A DNA stretch of 64,000 bases from Acanthornis magna (GCA_036785705.1 JAWUZG010000001.1:310001-374000); one strand, 5' to 3'. Shown: positions 35,931 to 49,924, counted from the stretch's first letter. Notes: generated from the letters alone by a model not told the origin. Numbers and translations: made by a program.

Positions 35931-38900
35931 CAAAAACCCACGGTCAGGCAGCTCGATCCCACCCACTGTGCACGGCATGTACTGGAGCCCCAGGAGCTCC
36001 TCAGCTCGAGGGACAAGTGGCATGGAAGGTGGAGGACATCCACACTGGCTAAAAGCTTCCCCACTGAGGAAGCAGAGACGGGTCAGGAATACCAGACATT
36101 ATATGGGATTAGTTTGCACAGCCAGAGACAGTTCCCAAAACAAAACTGCTCCGGATCTCACGGCTTTGTGGGGGGCTGGTCCCAAGCAGTGGCCCATGGC
36201 ACGGCCAGCTGTGTGCTGCCACTGTCCCCATCCCTCCGAGCCCACCTCCTCCCTCCTTGGGGACCACGAACCCCTCGGTGGTGTTCTGCTGCTGTTTGTT
36301 AGGCCCCAGCAGACCCCTGCCAGCAACGGTGGAAACTAAATATAAACTGGCTCGGGCTCCCAGATTGCATTATCGAGCTCCGAAGAGGAAACACCTGGAG
36401 CGAGGGGAGGAGGGGCTGAGCACAGCAGCTCTGGAGCTTGCAGGGAATACCCACCCCAGGGGCACCAGCGTTCCCATCGCAGCCTCCTGGCAAATGACAA
36501 ACAGAGAGTGTTTTCCATGCCCGTAGCACATCCCTTCGGAGTCAGTGTCCAACCCCAGGCTGTAATTGCCTCTCCAGGCTGCTGCAGGCTCCTCACAGAG
36601 GAGAACAGGATGTGTTCTGCTCATCCTTCCCCATCCTCCCCATTGCTCGTGGAGGGGTTGGGGAGGATGAGCAGAAAGCATTCTGTCCACCTGCCAGCCC
36701 TCCACCTTCTGCCGGCCAGGATTCAGGGCCCAGGGGACAGGGATGCCCTGCACAGGTTGGATCCCCACCCCACTGTCCCCACCACCGCCTAACTCATGGC
36801 ATTTGCCTTTTCTCCCTTCCCAGCCTCCAGCTCAATCCACCTCCTCCATCCCCGGCCTCGACTCATCAAAGGGCTCTGTGTTGTGCCTCCCGCTCCCATT
36901 GAGGTCGGCACTACAAATTATCCTTTCATTCCTGCTGTCATCCCCTCGGCACGGCGCTGAAGTCCCTGTCCCCCCCTACTCTCTCCAAGTTCAAAGCTGA
37001 AAACAAAAAATTATACTCTATTTTCCCCCACGAAACATGGTCCACCTGCTCCGACTTTCATCCCCACCCCATTTTCTGCCCTTCCTTGGTGTGCTGCCTG
37101 TTCTTACAGGAAAATATCCACAATGGAAGGGATCAGAGGCGGTGGGGAGGATCACACAGGAGCCAGCATCCATCCAGACAGCTGCTCCTGCTCCACCAGC
37201 CAGCAATAAAGATTTTGTTTTCCTCTCTCCCTTCACATGCTAATCACCCAGCAGTGATTAGAGCTGCAGCCTGACTCCAAGGGAAAGAAACAGAGGCAAG
37301 GGCTGAGAGGAATTTATTCAACGCTGAGTAGAAAGGGGGGAGAAATTGGGGAAGGGAAAACAAAACAAAGCAGCAAAACCAAGAAATGGGACTTGAAGAA
37401 GCTTCATTCCTTATGGTTGGTCACGTCCATCCCTTTCAGCATTCAATCCCAAAGCGACCAGGCAAGGGGCCTATTAAAGATCCCGATTTTGTTATTAGTA
37501 TTCCTCCCTCCCAGCCCGAGGAGGTGGCGAGGGGGGAAAGAGAGATGGGAGCAGGTCTGGGGAGGGCGCTGGGAAATTCCTGGCATTTTTCTGCCTTTGT
37601 GTCTGGGGGCTGAACTGAAAGGGAGGGATGCTGGGCTGCCTTAAGCCTCCTGCCCCCTCCAGCAGGGAAGGGATTGCACTTCCAGAACTGAGAGCCTTTA
37701 TATCCCCTTCCTTAGGCGGCTTCTGAGAAAAAAACCTACAAATTTGGTGGGGTTTTGAGGGAGACAAAGCTCTCTGAGTTCTCCCTGCCATCCCGCTTGG
37801 TAACGCTGACTCCTTTTGATCCCCGTAGGATAGCAGATCTTCTCCATACATCCCTGGGGGCCCAAGCCCTTCATTTTTTTGGCTGGTTTCACTTCACAGT
37901 TGCTGTTTGGTGGGGCTCCCCTGGCTCCTCTTTTGACACGATGCTGCAGTTCTTCTTTTTACCGTCAGATCCCAGCTGGTCACATTCCTCAGGGAATAAC
38001 AGCCACCACGGTGGAGCTCAGCAAGGCCTGGCCTGAGCCACCACCGTGTCCCCAAAATAACGAGGGGTGGATAAAGGGGCAGAGTGGGAACGAAGGAACA
38101 TTCCTGGAGAGTGGAATGAGAATTGCAGCAAGAGGTGATCTCCCCAGGAGCTCCAGAACGACGATGGTGGTCCAGAGAATCGTGTTCACCCACCACCGGT
38201 AGACTTGTCCTCCATGAATTTTTCTTTTTCGGCTTTATTCATGCTCTGGTCTCCACGGCACGCTGAGGCAGCAAGAGCCACACCTGAGCTTTGCTGGATT
38301 TTGCTCGGCTCAGGGGTCTGCCCAGCGGCTGGAGCCAGGGGAAGGAGCAAATTCCTCCTCCCCCTCGCACTCGGGATGCTCTGACCCAGGGGCTGCTCTC
38401 CTGCTCAGCTTTCTCTGCTGCACACAATGGGGTCCCAGTCTGCTCCCTGGGCAGTGCTGACACAGAAGCATTCAGGGTCTGGAATTGTGCTTTTACCTTT
38501 TCCTGTTGTATCCCCCTGAGGTGGGGATCAGCATTGTGCACACCACACAAGGGGTCAGTGCCCACGGGGATCACTCGATGTCATGGTGAGGTTTTTTTTA
38601 ACAATATTCCTCTTGTACAAGCTCTAAACTCCTGTTTGACCTTTTTGACTCTGGCTGAGTGCAGTGATGACATTTCACTCAGCTCTTTCCAGGGACCCAA
38701 AGACGACGCCCTGGGAATCACTAATTTGGGTTCTGCGTGTGCTCAGGCTGCTGTTTTTTCCATGTGCAATCTTTTTAACTTGTCGCCATCAAAAGTAGGC
38801 TGTCCCTTTTCCTGCTCACTTCCTGCAGACTAGGAAGAATATCCTTCAGCAGGTTTTCCTGGTGAGTTTTCAGCTGCATAAATCCCTGCTGGTTTCATTA

Positions 38901-39307
38901 TTCACCCCCTTTGGCAGATCACCCCTGAACAGTCTGAGCAGAGCACAACCAACATCACGACTCTTCTGGGAAAATCAGCCACACATTCTTGTCCTTTGTT
39001 CCCCAGCTTTAAACATTTAATTAATCCACTGCAGCTTCTGAATAAGGACAGTAGGATAGACTCTCCAGGAATTGGATCAGTCCCGTCGGATTGGATTCTG
39101 TCCGTGTGCAAACTCACCCATATTTTTGACAGAGCCCAGCAAAAGAGGCCAGAAAGTCCTCGGTGGTGGGATGGCCTCACTCCTGATGTTCAGACTGCTG
39201 CTTTTTGGTGGCTGTCAGGGAGAATTCCCACAAGAGGCTTTCCTGTAGTCCACATCATCCCATGAGAAGATGAATGTGCCTAATAGTATGAGGCTCAAAC
39301 ATTAAGT
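35931..39307. other. Unique, moderately GC-rich non-coding sequence
   Basis: Many overlapping ORFs of 60-180 codons (longest 38291-38833, plus) on both strands reflect GC-rich composition. None resembles a known family and no coherent exon structure was seen. Confidence 0.5.
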
Positions 39308-39638
39308 CATAGAATCAGAGAATAGTTTGGGTTGGAATGGACCTTTAAAAATCCTCTGCAAGGAGCAGGGACACCTTCCGCTAGACCAGGTTGCTCCAAA
39401 CCTGACCTTGAATATTTCCAGGGATGGGGCATCTACCACCTCTCAGGGCAACCTGTGCCAGTGTTTTCCCACCCTTATTGGAAAAAATTTCTTCCTTATA
39501 GCTAATCTGAATTGACTCTTTTAGTTAAAACCATCACCCCTTATCTTATCGCTTCAGGCCCTGCTAAAATTTTGTCCCCGTCTTTCTTTCAGTATTGAAA
39601 GGCCACAACAATGTCTCCCCAGAGCCGTTTGTTCTCAC
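39308..39638 (-). mobile_element. CR1 LINE 3' fragment, about 330 bp
   Basis: ATAGAATCAGAGAATAGTTT, GGGTTGGAATGGACCTTTAA, TCCAGGGATGGGGCATCTAC, TTTCTTCCTTATAGCTAATC and GGCCACAACAATGTCTCCCC. The GGCCCTGCTAAAATTTTGTC stretch links it to the copy at 10551. Confidence 0.93.
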
Positions 39639-42600
39639 TGAGTCCCCAGAGCTCTGCCTGGATTGATTTTCACTGGGGGAATCATCTCATCTTCTCCCAC
39701 CCAACCTACCTGCAGGACACATCAGTCCTTGTCCCCTCCTCCTCCCCACTGGCACCAGGAGAAGAAACCACGCAGGATTTTACATCATGGGGAGCTGTAA
39801 ACTGTGCCCAAATCTGTTGCATGGAAAGAATTACGAGGAGCTGACACATCCACACCCCATCTGATAGCTAAAAATAGGGATTGTCCATCAGGAATGGCCA
39901 AGCCCCACCTTGGGACACCCATGGAGCGCCGGTGGGACGTGAGTTTGCAGCTACACAATGGGAGATGGGAATGCTAAATATAGGGAGAGCTGTTCTTTAG
40001 CGCAGGGAGGTGTGGTGGCACCTGTGCCATGCCAGGAGAGTGCCTTTTGGCCAGCAAATAAGAGATGACAACAGCCCAGGAGCCCAAGCAGGAAGGACTT
40101 CATTTATTCCGGAATATGTGCTGTCCTGTGCTTCTGTGTCCTGCCAGGAGAAACCTCAGGGAAACAGGGAATTCTTCACCACATCCTCTCCTTCCCTTCT
40201 CCTCCTTCTGCTTTGGATTCCTCTGTTTGCCATTCTCACAAGGTGCACCCTGCAGGGAGAATCTCTCTCACTCATTGACAAATAAATGTCTCATACCAAA
40301 CCCACGGTACACGGGAGGGGAAACTCTCCGTGACTAACACACCAGGGAAGGTTTCAGGTTTCCATTTTCTTTCTCACTGTTTCCTGTGATTATTGCCCAT
40401 GCTATTTAATGAGGGAGGAGTGGTCCAACCCTGCCTGGTGCTGGAGGGGGAAGCAGATGAGGCAAACTCAGTGATGTCACATCAGAAGAGGAAAAGAGAG
40501 ATCCCAGCCTGGGCTGGCCACTGCAGTTTGGCTCTCTGGTTCTCACTCATCTGAGGTTCAGTCCTCAAAATGGAAATCTAAATTGGGAGCCTACTCACTC
40601 CATTTTGAGGGTGAGGTCAGGCCTGCTGCATTTTGGGTTGTTATCTGTAGAAAATGGCCATAGTATTTCCTGTTTTCCATGTTTGCTCTCCTATTTGCAG
40701 GACTAAATGATGTTCTGTGATGTCATCCGCGCAGACGTACTACAGAGACAAAGAAAGCAGAGTTTGAAGAGGGCAAACAGACTGTTTTTGGTGAAAATGG
40801 GGGATTTTTTGTGATTCAGTGTGTGAATAACAGTGTTACAACATCAACCTGTTCTTTAATCCAGCATCTTGAAAAGCAGCATTAAGAGTCAACATCTGGG
40901 TTTGTCATCTACCCTGTGAATTCAGTTGCTTTGAAGGAGGTGAGGCTCTTCCTGCAGGGAAGATTCTCGTGGGACAGCAGTTGTACTCACAGTCCTTGTT
41001 TCAGAGAGATTTTTCCACATTTTAAAGCAGGAAGTTTGCATTGATCCACATGAAGCCTTATACATTAACTAACCAAATTCCTTGAGCCTGGGTAAGAATT
41101 AATTTAGTTCTCGAGATCCCAGAGACAAAAGGGTTGGGAGTTCTTCCAAGAATGACTCTTCCCAGTGCTGCAGCATCCTCATCACCCTCGTGAGCCCATC
41201 CTGCTCCTTCCATCCTCCCTCCTGGGCGCTGTGGGATATCATCAGCGTGGCTGATACACAGGGATGGGCAGCCCTTCCTCCACTGGTCATCCCCAATGTT
41301 TGAGCCCGCTGTCCGGAGGATCAGAAATACAGAAATATTGCAGACTTCACGTTCTCCTTGTCGACTTAGGATTCTGAATGTTCCCAGGTATGAAGGAAGT
41401 TAGCATGGCACTGCCTTCGGGGTGTGCGGGGGAAGCTGTGCCTCATCTAACATTTCCCAGAGAAAAAAGAGAATATCCGTGTGAATGTCTCTCTGTTCAT
41501 CCCACGCAGGGCAATGGAGGAAACATCTCCATCCTCTCCAGTGACTGGAGAGACCCTAAATGGAGAGAAACGCTGGAAAATGTCCAGCTGCTGGCGAATC
41601 AGGGGTCACAGGGACTTCACAGTGGACATGGAGCATTTACTGACTGGATTGAGACTAAGCCTTGTCTTTGATTGGGACCAAGATATATAAATAGAGACCA
41701 AGACTATAGACAGAGATCAATAGTATAGATTCCAGTTCCACCCTGCTCTTGGCAGGTTTGGGACCCAGCTCTAATCCTGGAGTCAAAGTATAAAAATCAC
41801 ACCCTTTTAATCCCCTGCTGCCTGATTTTCCAAACCCATCAACTTGATCCACCATCAGAGCCAGGCATGGTCACCGCTGGTGTTGGGCTGAGCTCTAGCT
41901 GTTTGCAAGCCTGTTGGGAAGGAATTGCAAGTTTTCTTTGAGTGGATTTACCATTTGCTAGAAGGAAAACCAATCAGGTTCAACCTGGGGAGAGAAGTCA
42001 AAGCCTCGTGTGTCCTTTTGCATCTTTTGCAGATGTTCTCCTCAGCGCGCTGTGGCTCTGTCTCACGCAGGATACAGTGACATAATGACAACTTCCTTCG
42101 GTCCCAGAAATTCCAGCAAAGCTCTTGGGGGCCTTCCCACCATGTTTCTTACAGGAGCAGGTCCAGCCCAGCCCCCTGTTCTTCCCAGAATTTCCTTTTA
42201 TTGTTAATCTCAGCAGAGTGAAACGCAGACCACATCTGGAGTGTTCTCCTGGACATTCAACTTTCCCACCGGCTGCCCTTTCTCGTGATGTTTATTCCCT
42301 TCTCTGGAAGGAGAGATTCAAGCTGCCTCCCTGGTTAGTTGCTGTTTTAATTGACTCCTGAGGAATTTCTCTACTCTGCTGTGTCCTGCAGTGCACTTGG
42401 CACAGATTTGAATCCTGAAAAACTCTCCGTGTCTCTCTGCAGTGTGTTCAGATCTCTTGCCCTTCTCTGTGCACCAGTGCACAGCTTGCTTGGTATAAAT
42501 ACAATCCTTCAAATGCAGAATCACCACCAAAACAGCCACATCTTTCACCTCCAGGAGCACAGGATGCCTCTCTGGACCCTTCAATAATTGCATTGTCCTT

Positions 42601-45600
42601 TTTAGATGGCCCAGAGAATCCCCCATGGCTTCTAGCACCACCCCAGAAGGACATGTGCCCCTTCCATTCCCTGGGACACATCTGCCACTGTGGGTGGATG
42701 TCCAAAAACCTGACTGATTTGGATCCCTTTCCACCCTTGACTTGTGCCCCATTTCAACACAGGGCAAGGCAGGATGTGCTGTGCCTCCTTCCCAGATCCA
42801 CACTGCAATCCTGGTGTAACTGCAGGGACCCCCAGAGAGAGGAGAGCAGGCAACACACCACAGGTTACTGGGCATTTATTGCCCTGTTTATTAATTTTCT
42901 TCTTTTTCTCTCCACTCTGGGTTTTAACTTCCCTCTTTTTATTATCTTAGTAGAGCAGGGGGGAGTGGGGCTGTGGAGGTGCAAGTGTAGGGGTACCCTT
43001 GCAGAGCTCCCTCCTTCAGGCTGCCCAACCTCAGAGCCAAAACTGACATTTTTAGGACAAAGCAACTCCCCTGCCATCCCCTCCTGCAGCTGTGAGCTGA
43101 ATCCCTCCTCTTGCAGGTAGCAGAGAGCTGAGGCACGAGGCAGGGCTGTACCTGATGCAAAATACCAAGGTGGAGGCTGGTGAATGCTGCTAATTGTCCT
43201 TCACGAAATGCCAGCTCCCCAGGTAGCTCATTAACATCCTCAGCCCAGCCAGGAGGATGTGGCTTTGCACTGTGCTGGGACAGGGATGCTCTCCATGCCT
43301 GTTTGCACAGCATCAAGGAAAAGCAGCTCTGAATCCTTTTGAGCTTTCTCAGATCAACCTGAACCACGAGAATGAACAGTAATATTCCTTAGCTCTGATA
43401 AATGCCATCTCATTGCCAGCGTCCCGGGCTAAAAGGAGAATTTCTTTTCCCTGGTAAAGGCTGCAGGCATTCTGCCTCCAGGCTGGGTTGATCTCAAGGG
43501 GGTGAAGGTCTCCTGGCAGCAATTTCCCAGTGTCTGGGCAGTGGGTTTGGCTTCAGCTGAACCGACAGTGACTCCAAATTTGGGGTGATTTGGGTAAATC
43601 ACAGATCACCCATCTGCAGCAGGGGAACACCTCATAAACCTTTCCCAAGGTTTTCCCAAGGTGGACTCTGAGCCCCAGCACCAGCAGAGGGGAGATGATG
43701 ACAGGATCTCACACCTTCAAAGTCCTTCCTTTCCCTGCTGCTTGGAGAGCTCTGACAAGTCTTTTCTTTTCAAACACCACACAAAAATTGTCACGCTGGG
43801 GGTGCTGCTGGTGTGGGCACCTGCACAGAGCTGCAGGAGTGGTGAGGAACTGGCTGGGTGGAGATCTCCCCTGCTATCCTCATTTCCCATTTTCCCCTGG
43901 CTATTATTAGCATGGATTCTTTTGCAACTGGAGAGGGAGAGAGCTTCAGTTGTCTTCTCCTGAAGAGTGCTTTGGCCACATGATTTGATGCAAGCAGGAA
44001 TTCTCCTGTCTCTGCGCTTATCCAGCAGGGAAATTCAGGACTTGTATCTCCATCCTTGTCAATCTTTCGGTGATGCTGCCTCTGTCTAAGACAGACTAAA
44101 TTCATTCTCCTCTCCCAGCCAGGAGTCACCAGCTACAATTAAGATCCATGCCAAGGAGGGGCCAGTGCTGTCTTAGTGATGCAGTTTGGCTTTGCTGTCC
44201 ATTAGCCACACCAAATTGGACTGAAACGTGCTGTGAGTTGTCCTCACCTTGTTGAGGCTGCAGGGATCTCAGGGGGATCTTTGTGCAACCAATGTCCTTC
44301 TGTAATTCCCATTATTGCTGATGGGAGTGATGTATTTCCACTGACTGGGTGAATTTCTCTTAAATTGGTCTTCACCGAAACGTGGGAGCAGGGAAATAAA
44401 AGGGAGGCAGTGTTTCCATTAGCTCCCAGTTTGTTTTCAGCCTTGTTTTTAAATAGGAGAGCTCCACATAAAGTGTTTAAAAACCCCTCGCTATGAAGGA
44501 AGAAAAAGAGCAAATGCGTTTATCTGTACAAAGCTTTAGTTCATGGAAGTAATAGCATTTATTATTTCCACTGCATGTTCTTTCTGCAAAGGTCAAAACC
44601 TTTCATAGACCCAGCCCATGACTGTCATGTTAACCTTGTTGAGATGCAGGATAAAACTTACAGCTTGTGTCGGAAAACTAAGGAACCAGAAGGGAAAATC
44701 ACATTTTAAAAACCAAACCAACATCAGCATTAGAAGTGAGACTTAGGAGTGGGGTTCACCTCATCTGACTGCAAGAAGTGATTCATGAGGCCAGGCTTGG
44801 CTTCCTGTTGTAAAGTGAATTCTCCTTTCCAAAACCACATTTCTCACCTTAATCCACCACAAACAAACACCAAAATAAAGGACACAGGATTTACACCAAG
44901 TCTGCCATGCTGATATCCCAGAGAGGAGTTTTGGGGTTGGAAGGAAGCCGTCTGTGGTGATTCATGTCTCAGCAGCCCATAATTTGCACCAGGCATAAGG
45001 GAAACTGCTCACAGGACAACTGGGAGCACCAGCCCAGAGTGGACATTGGAGTGGGGAAGAGGATATGAGATTTTTGGTAGTTTTGGAGGAACTGGAGGGG
45101 TCAACATCTACTCTGGGACATGAGGGTTCCATTTGATCCCATTTTTTATCTTTTTTATCATTTTTTATTCATGTGTAAAAAAGCTCAGGGGAAAGCAGGA
45201 GGACCCCAACTGAAACACAGTCTGGGACAGAGACAAGGACAGGGAGACAAACTGGCAGGGATTTGCCCAAGGCTCCTTGACCCAACCCAACCAACGACCC
45301 TCTGGCCCTCACAAAGCCCCATCCACATCCTAAATGCTCCATGGAGGGGCTCCACAAAGGCAAACCACGTACAGCAAGCTCCACACCCCAACCCCGTCCC
45401 CACTCCAGGCTCCAAACAGTTCCCCTCATCTCTAATAATTCAACGAGCTTTGTTATGACAGGGCAATGCACTTAATGGAGAGTGAAATTGAAGAAGAATG
45501 TGTGGAAGTTGCAGCTTTTATCTCTAAAACAAATAGTGAATTCCTCAGGGCTGCTGCAGCCCCAAACAATGATCCAGAGCAGGTTGCCCTGGTAACTTCC

Positions 45601-46019
45601 AGGCTTTTTTGGGGCAGATCTTTGTCAGAGGGAAGAGGTGGTGGCAAAGCCACTCCGAAGAGATGTGGAGTTGGTGTTTGGAGAGCAGTGTGTGCCCAAG
45701 ATGTGGCAGAAGAGAGTTAGGTTGGAGGGATGTGCTGCACCCAAGGATTACTTTGGGAAATTCCCACTGAATCCAGATTGGGACTTCAAGGAGTTCCCCT
45801 GCTCCATCTTGAAGGAAATATTGCTGATCCCTTTTCCAGCAAAACGCAGCAATCCATCCCAAATTCCTTTCAGAAGTCTCCTGCTGGTCCTTCACATCCC
45901 CCAGACCTCTGCAGGGGTTTGTGGGGAGGATTGACCCAAGAGATTTCGGAGCAGGAGTGATCCACTCACTGTGGCCTTGGAAAAAGAGTTTTCTGTGTTG
46001 CTCTCTACACCTTCCTGAG
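39639..46019. other. Unique non-coding sequence
   Basis: 6.4 kb without a recognised transposon or gene, the longest repeat-poor stretch in the window. ORFs of 175-185 codons near 42318-43120 overlap on both strands without recognisable domains. It contains the inverted repeat at 40563. Confidence 0.5.
40563..40610 (+). repeat. Perfect 12-bp inverted repeat
   Basis: CCTCAAAATGGA (40563-40574) and TCCATTTTGAGG (40599-40610) are exact reverse complements with a 24-bp loop. No element boundary or known binding site is recognised. Confidence 0.85.
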
Positions 46020-46190
46020 GAGGGGAAGTGAAGAGGGAGGTGCTGAGCTCATATCTAATTGCAGGGCACATGGGAATGGTCCAGAGCTGTGTTCAGGAGG
46101 TTGAGGCTTCATGTGAGGAAGCATTTCTTTTCCCAGAGGGTGGTGAAGCTCTGCAGCACTGGTGCATGTGCACTGCAGGAAGGTTGGCAG
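46020..46190 (+). mobile_element. Degraded CR1 LINE fragment
   Basis: GAGGGAGGTGCTGAGCTCAT, AGGAGGTTGAGGCTTCATGT, GAGGAAGCATTTCTTTTCCC and AGAGGGTGGTGAAGCTCTGC follow the order of an internal 3' CR1 portion. The terminal tail is absent. Confidence 0.7.
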
Positions 46191-49100
46191 CTTGCTGGAA
46201 ATGAGGTTCCTCGCTTTTTCTCTTAAATAGTTAAACCCGAGCGAATCAAAAATTACACCTGAGTGGTCAAGTGTAGAGGAAAGTGGAAGAGAAGAAGTTC
46301 TTCAAAAATAGGATCACAGCTGAGAGCAGGAGATTATTTCAGAACTGAGGGCTGAAGCTGGATTTTATAAGTCTTTGTCTAATACCAATGGGATTTTTGC
46401 CTCTTCACTCACAGAAGTTTGGGACGAGAGAGCTGGCACTGTGAGTAGTGTCCCAGGCTGTTCTTGGCTTTCTCAAGACAATCCCTGCTCCTGAGGCAAG
46501 CTGCATTTTGTTTCCTTCTCCTGGGTCGGGTCCAGGCTAAGGAACAGACTCCCACGTGACGCTTCTGACTCCCCATCTTCTGAAATACAAACATCAGACC
46601 TCAGGTATTTTTATCCCTTGATGAAAGGAGGGTAGTTTGAGTTTGGTTTTTTTTTTTGCTTTCCTTCCTGAAATGGCCACTAGTGATCCTCAGCCCAGGA
46701 GCCCAGAGGCTGTTGCTCACGCTGTTGCTCACGTCAGAGCTATCAGCCCTTCATCTTCCCCATTTTAACCCCAAATTTGCATTCCAAACATTATTACTTC
46801 ATGCCCAGTCGCACAAGGAGGTAGGTGACGACATTCAATAAAATCGGATTACTGGGAAGTTAAATGATCCTAAGCTGGATCTCAGCCCGAGGATTTTCAG
46901 AGCTGCGCAGGCTTCCCTCGGTCATTTTCTGTGAGAAGAGGTAAATATTGCCAGGCTGCCTGGAGACGTCAGTCAAACATTGTGACAAATCTGAGCACAG
47001 CCCAGGAGGAATTACAAGGTGCAGAGAAGATAAAACTGTCTTGGGGAATTTATCCCAGCGCTGTGAAGCACAAGAGCAACTCCTACTTTATGTTTTCTTC
47101 CCCTTTACTTTTAAATTGCAGAAAAAATGGGGTGTCTGTACCCTTTGGGGAATCACAAAAACATTTTGGGGTTTCCCCAACAAGGAAATCTTGTGTCATG
47201 TGGAGTCTCCCTCCTCCTGGGAGGGTTTCAGCCCAGCTCACTTGAATACCTTGAAACCACAGAGTCCCTGTGCTGCTCTTTCACAGCCTTACATAAATAT
47301 TTAGCTGGAACTCATAGGTACATGTGAACCTGTGTGAAACCACAGCTATGTCAGGATTAAAAACCACACTCGACTGACTTTAGCCCATGGGATTTTAAAT
47401 AATCATAATGTCAGTCATAAATTTTAAAGTAAATTCTTATTTTTGGCTCCCACTTCTCAGACAGATGTGCAGGCCTCTCTCCAAAGGGTTTCCCTACACC
47501 TCTAACACACGACTTTCATGTTTGGAGTTGAAAGCAAAAGCCTCTACTTAATTCCCTGGCCCCGTGATGCTGTTGTTTAGGAAAACCTCCAGAGCTGGGA
47601 CACTCGTGATAAAGCTCCAGTTAGCAATGCTGCATGTCTGGGTGTCAAAGACTCTTTACCTCTTTTTAGGAAACACCAATGCCTTTTTGACACCTCTAGA
47701 AGTGCCCAGTTTCCCAAACTAGGGTTGTTTCCCAAATTAGGGTTTTTTCCTGACCTTTCCCCCAGCTGATGGGGAGCAGGATGTGTTTCAACAGACACCC
47801 AGCTTTGGGAGCAGTCATGCTAAATGTCCCTTTCTTTTTTTCCATCATCTGCTCGTGATTCACAGCCTTGATCTGACCCTCAGCAATTATTCCCATTGTG
47901 GCAGAGGCAGATTTAGAGCTTCACGAGTGGGAAGGCACCTGTAGCCTGCAAATCAGCAGAAATGATGGGAGACCTTCCTGCTGCCCTCCTGGAAAAGGAG
48001 GCTTAGCACCACTTTTCCGGATGAATCCGTTTTTCCGAGAAGTGGAGGCCATGCCGTTGTTTCAGCCACCATGGCCACTGCCAGCACCCAAGGCTGGAGG
48101 AGACAAAAAGGGCATTTCACCCAACAAGTCTGCTGAGATCTCACAAAACTCCCTGCACAGGCACCAGGATGATAATTAAGAGAAAACCTACATCCCAAAT
48201 TATCGATCTAGAAGATTTAGGCCCGGGGGTGAGGCTCACTCCTCCTTGCACAAGGCCGAGGGATGAGCACAGCCCAGATCTGCTGATGGCACCAACCAGA
48301 CAAAATTCTTCTCCTAACTCTCATTACAAACATCACAAAATAAAAACAAATCCAGCCTGATTTTTCAGTGGATTTCAGGCCATTCTGTTTTCCTTAGGTT
48401 GCTGCTGAGGGAGCTCTGTTCTTATCTGTTATTCCCACAGCCCTCATTTAGAGAGGACACCCAGCACTCCTTGGGAAAACCACTACTAACCCCAAGCAAT
48501 GAGCCACGGGAGATTTTTGCAGTGTTTTATGGGCACTGATGCCATAAACAGAGAGTTTGAGCAGCTCAGCATCACCTCCCTCCTCTCCATCCCAGAGTCA
48601 CTGCTGGACTGAAGTGGCTCAGGATTTTCCCTGGGCTGTGTTGGGCACTGACCCAGAAGTTAAAATCAGGACAAGAAACCTTTTCTGGGGACAACATGCA
48701 AATCAGGGAGGGCTGAGCCAGCAAACTCAAGCATCTCCTCGTCTTCTGAAGGTGACTTTGCAGCAAGAATGAAGTCCACCTTTAACTGAAGTCATCAAGA
48801 AAATCAGATTTGAAAAGTTCTTTTTTGGAGTGAAGGTTGTCTTTACCATCTCTGGGTCCGGGCTGGGAAGGTTCCTGGTTCAGCTGGATGCAGGAGGAGG
48901 ATTCAGTGCAAAGATCTGAGTTTACTTTCAATCTCCTCCCACCTGCGGTGAGCGCTCCTTGCCTGAACACCACAAAACAACTTTCCGTGCCTCAACACAA
49001 AACAATGCCCAAGATTTGATAATAAGCTCGTCCTACGTGCTTTGGGCACATTGCTTCCTTTGAGACTTTCTCAAACAGGTGCAAATCTTTCCTAGGAAAC

Positions 49101-49194
49101 GTCCTGTGAAAATGTACATTTCATCCTAGTGAAAACGTACATTCTCTGGGGAGAAGAGGAGGGGTCAGTGGGAGGTGTATATGGAGAAGGTGCA
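46191..49194. other. Unique non-coding sequence upstream of the repeat stack
   Basis: Mixed composition with no recognised repeat or gene. It forms the 5' flank 1.4-4.4 kb upstream of the signal-peptide exon, so distal regulatory elements could lie here, but none is identifiable. Confidence 0.5.
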
Positions 49195-49790
49195 TAATCC
49201 CTCCGTGAAGGTGAGAACCCCAAATCCCAACAAAACACCTAATTCTTCTCCAGCCTCCCACCTTCAATGAAAACCCTCAAAACCCTCCACACATTTGAGA
49301 ACCTCCAATCCCTCCGGACCCCCATCCTAATGAACCCTCTAAACCCTCTCCATCCTCCCAGCTACAACAAATCTCCCAAATCCCTCCATGAAGTTGAGAA
49401 CCCCAAAACCCAACAAAACACCTAAATCTTCTCCAGCCTTCCAAATCCAAGGAAACCTCAGAATCCCTCCATGAAGCTGAGAACCCTAAATCCCAACAAA
49501 ACATCTAAATCTTCTCCGGCCTCCCAAATCCAGTGAAAATCCCCAAGTCTCTCCATGAAGCTGAGAACCCCAAACCCCAACAAAACACCTAAATCTTCTC
49601 CAGCCTTCCAAGTGCAGTGAAACCCACAAATGCCTCCATTAATTGAGAACCCCTGATACCCACGGATCCCATCCCAATGAACCCCTAAATCCTCTCCAAC
49701 CTCCTGACTACAAAGAAACCCCCAAGTCTCTCTAGGCAGTTGAGAACCCCCAATCCCCCCAGACCCCATCCCAAGGAACCCCTCATCCCC
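49195..49790 (+). repeat. Minisatellite, about seven diverged units of ~80-100 bp
   Basis: A unit resembling CCCTCCATGAAGCTGAGAAC followed by CCCAACAAAACACCTAAATC and a CTCCAGCCTCCCA-type stretch recurs with starts near 49199, 49283, 49383, 49464, 49551, 49634 and 49729. Most spacings are close to 84 bp, i.e. 28 codons, which keeps a frame open on the minus strand over the whole array and creates a spurious long ORF. The plus strand is C/A-rich and G-poor. The units are clearly diverged, so the array is not a fresh expansion. Confidence 0.85.
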
Positions 49791-49804
49791 ACTGCAGGTG
49801 CATC

Positions 49805-49916
49805 TCTCCTCTCCTCTCCTCTCCTCTCCTCTCCTCTCCTCTCCTCTCCTCTCCTCTCCTCTCCTCTCCTCTCCTCTCCTCTCCTCTCCTCTCCTCTCCT
49901 CTCCTCTCCTCTCCTC
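49805..49916 (+). repeat. (TCTCC)22 pentanucleotide microsatellite
   Basis: About 22 uninterrupted TCTCC units, pure pyrimidine on the plus strand and pure purine (GGAGA) on the minus strand. The absence of interruptions suggests recent or ongoing length change. A polypurine-polypyrimidine mirror tract of this length can adopt triplex (H-DNA) structure. Assembly length may be unreliable. Confidence 0.98.
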
Positions 49917-49924
49917 CCACTGCA

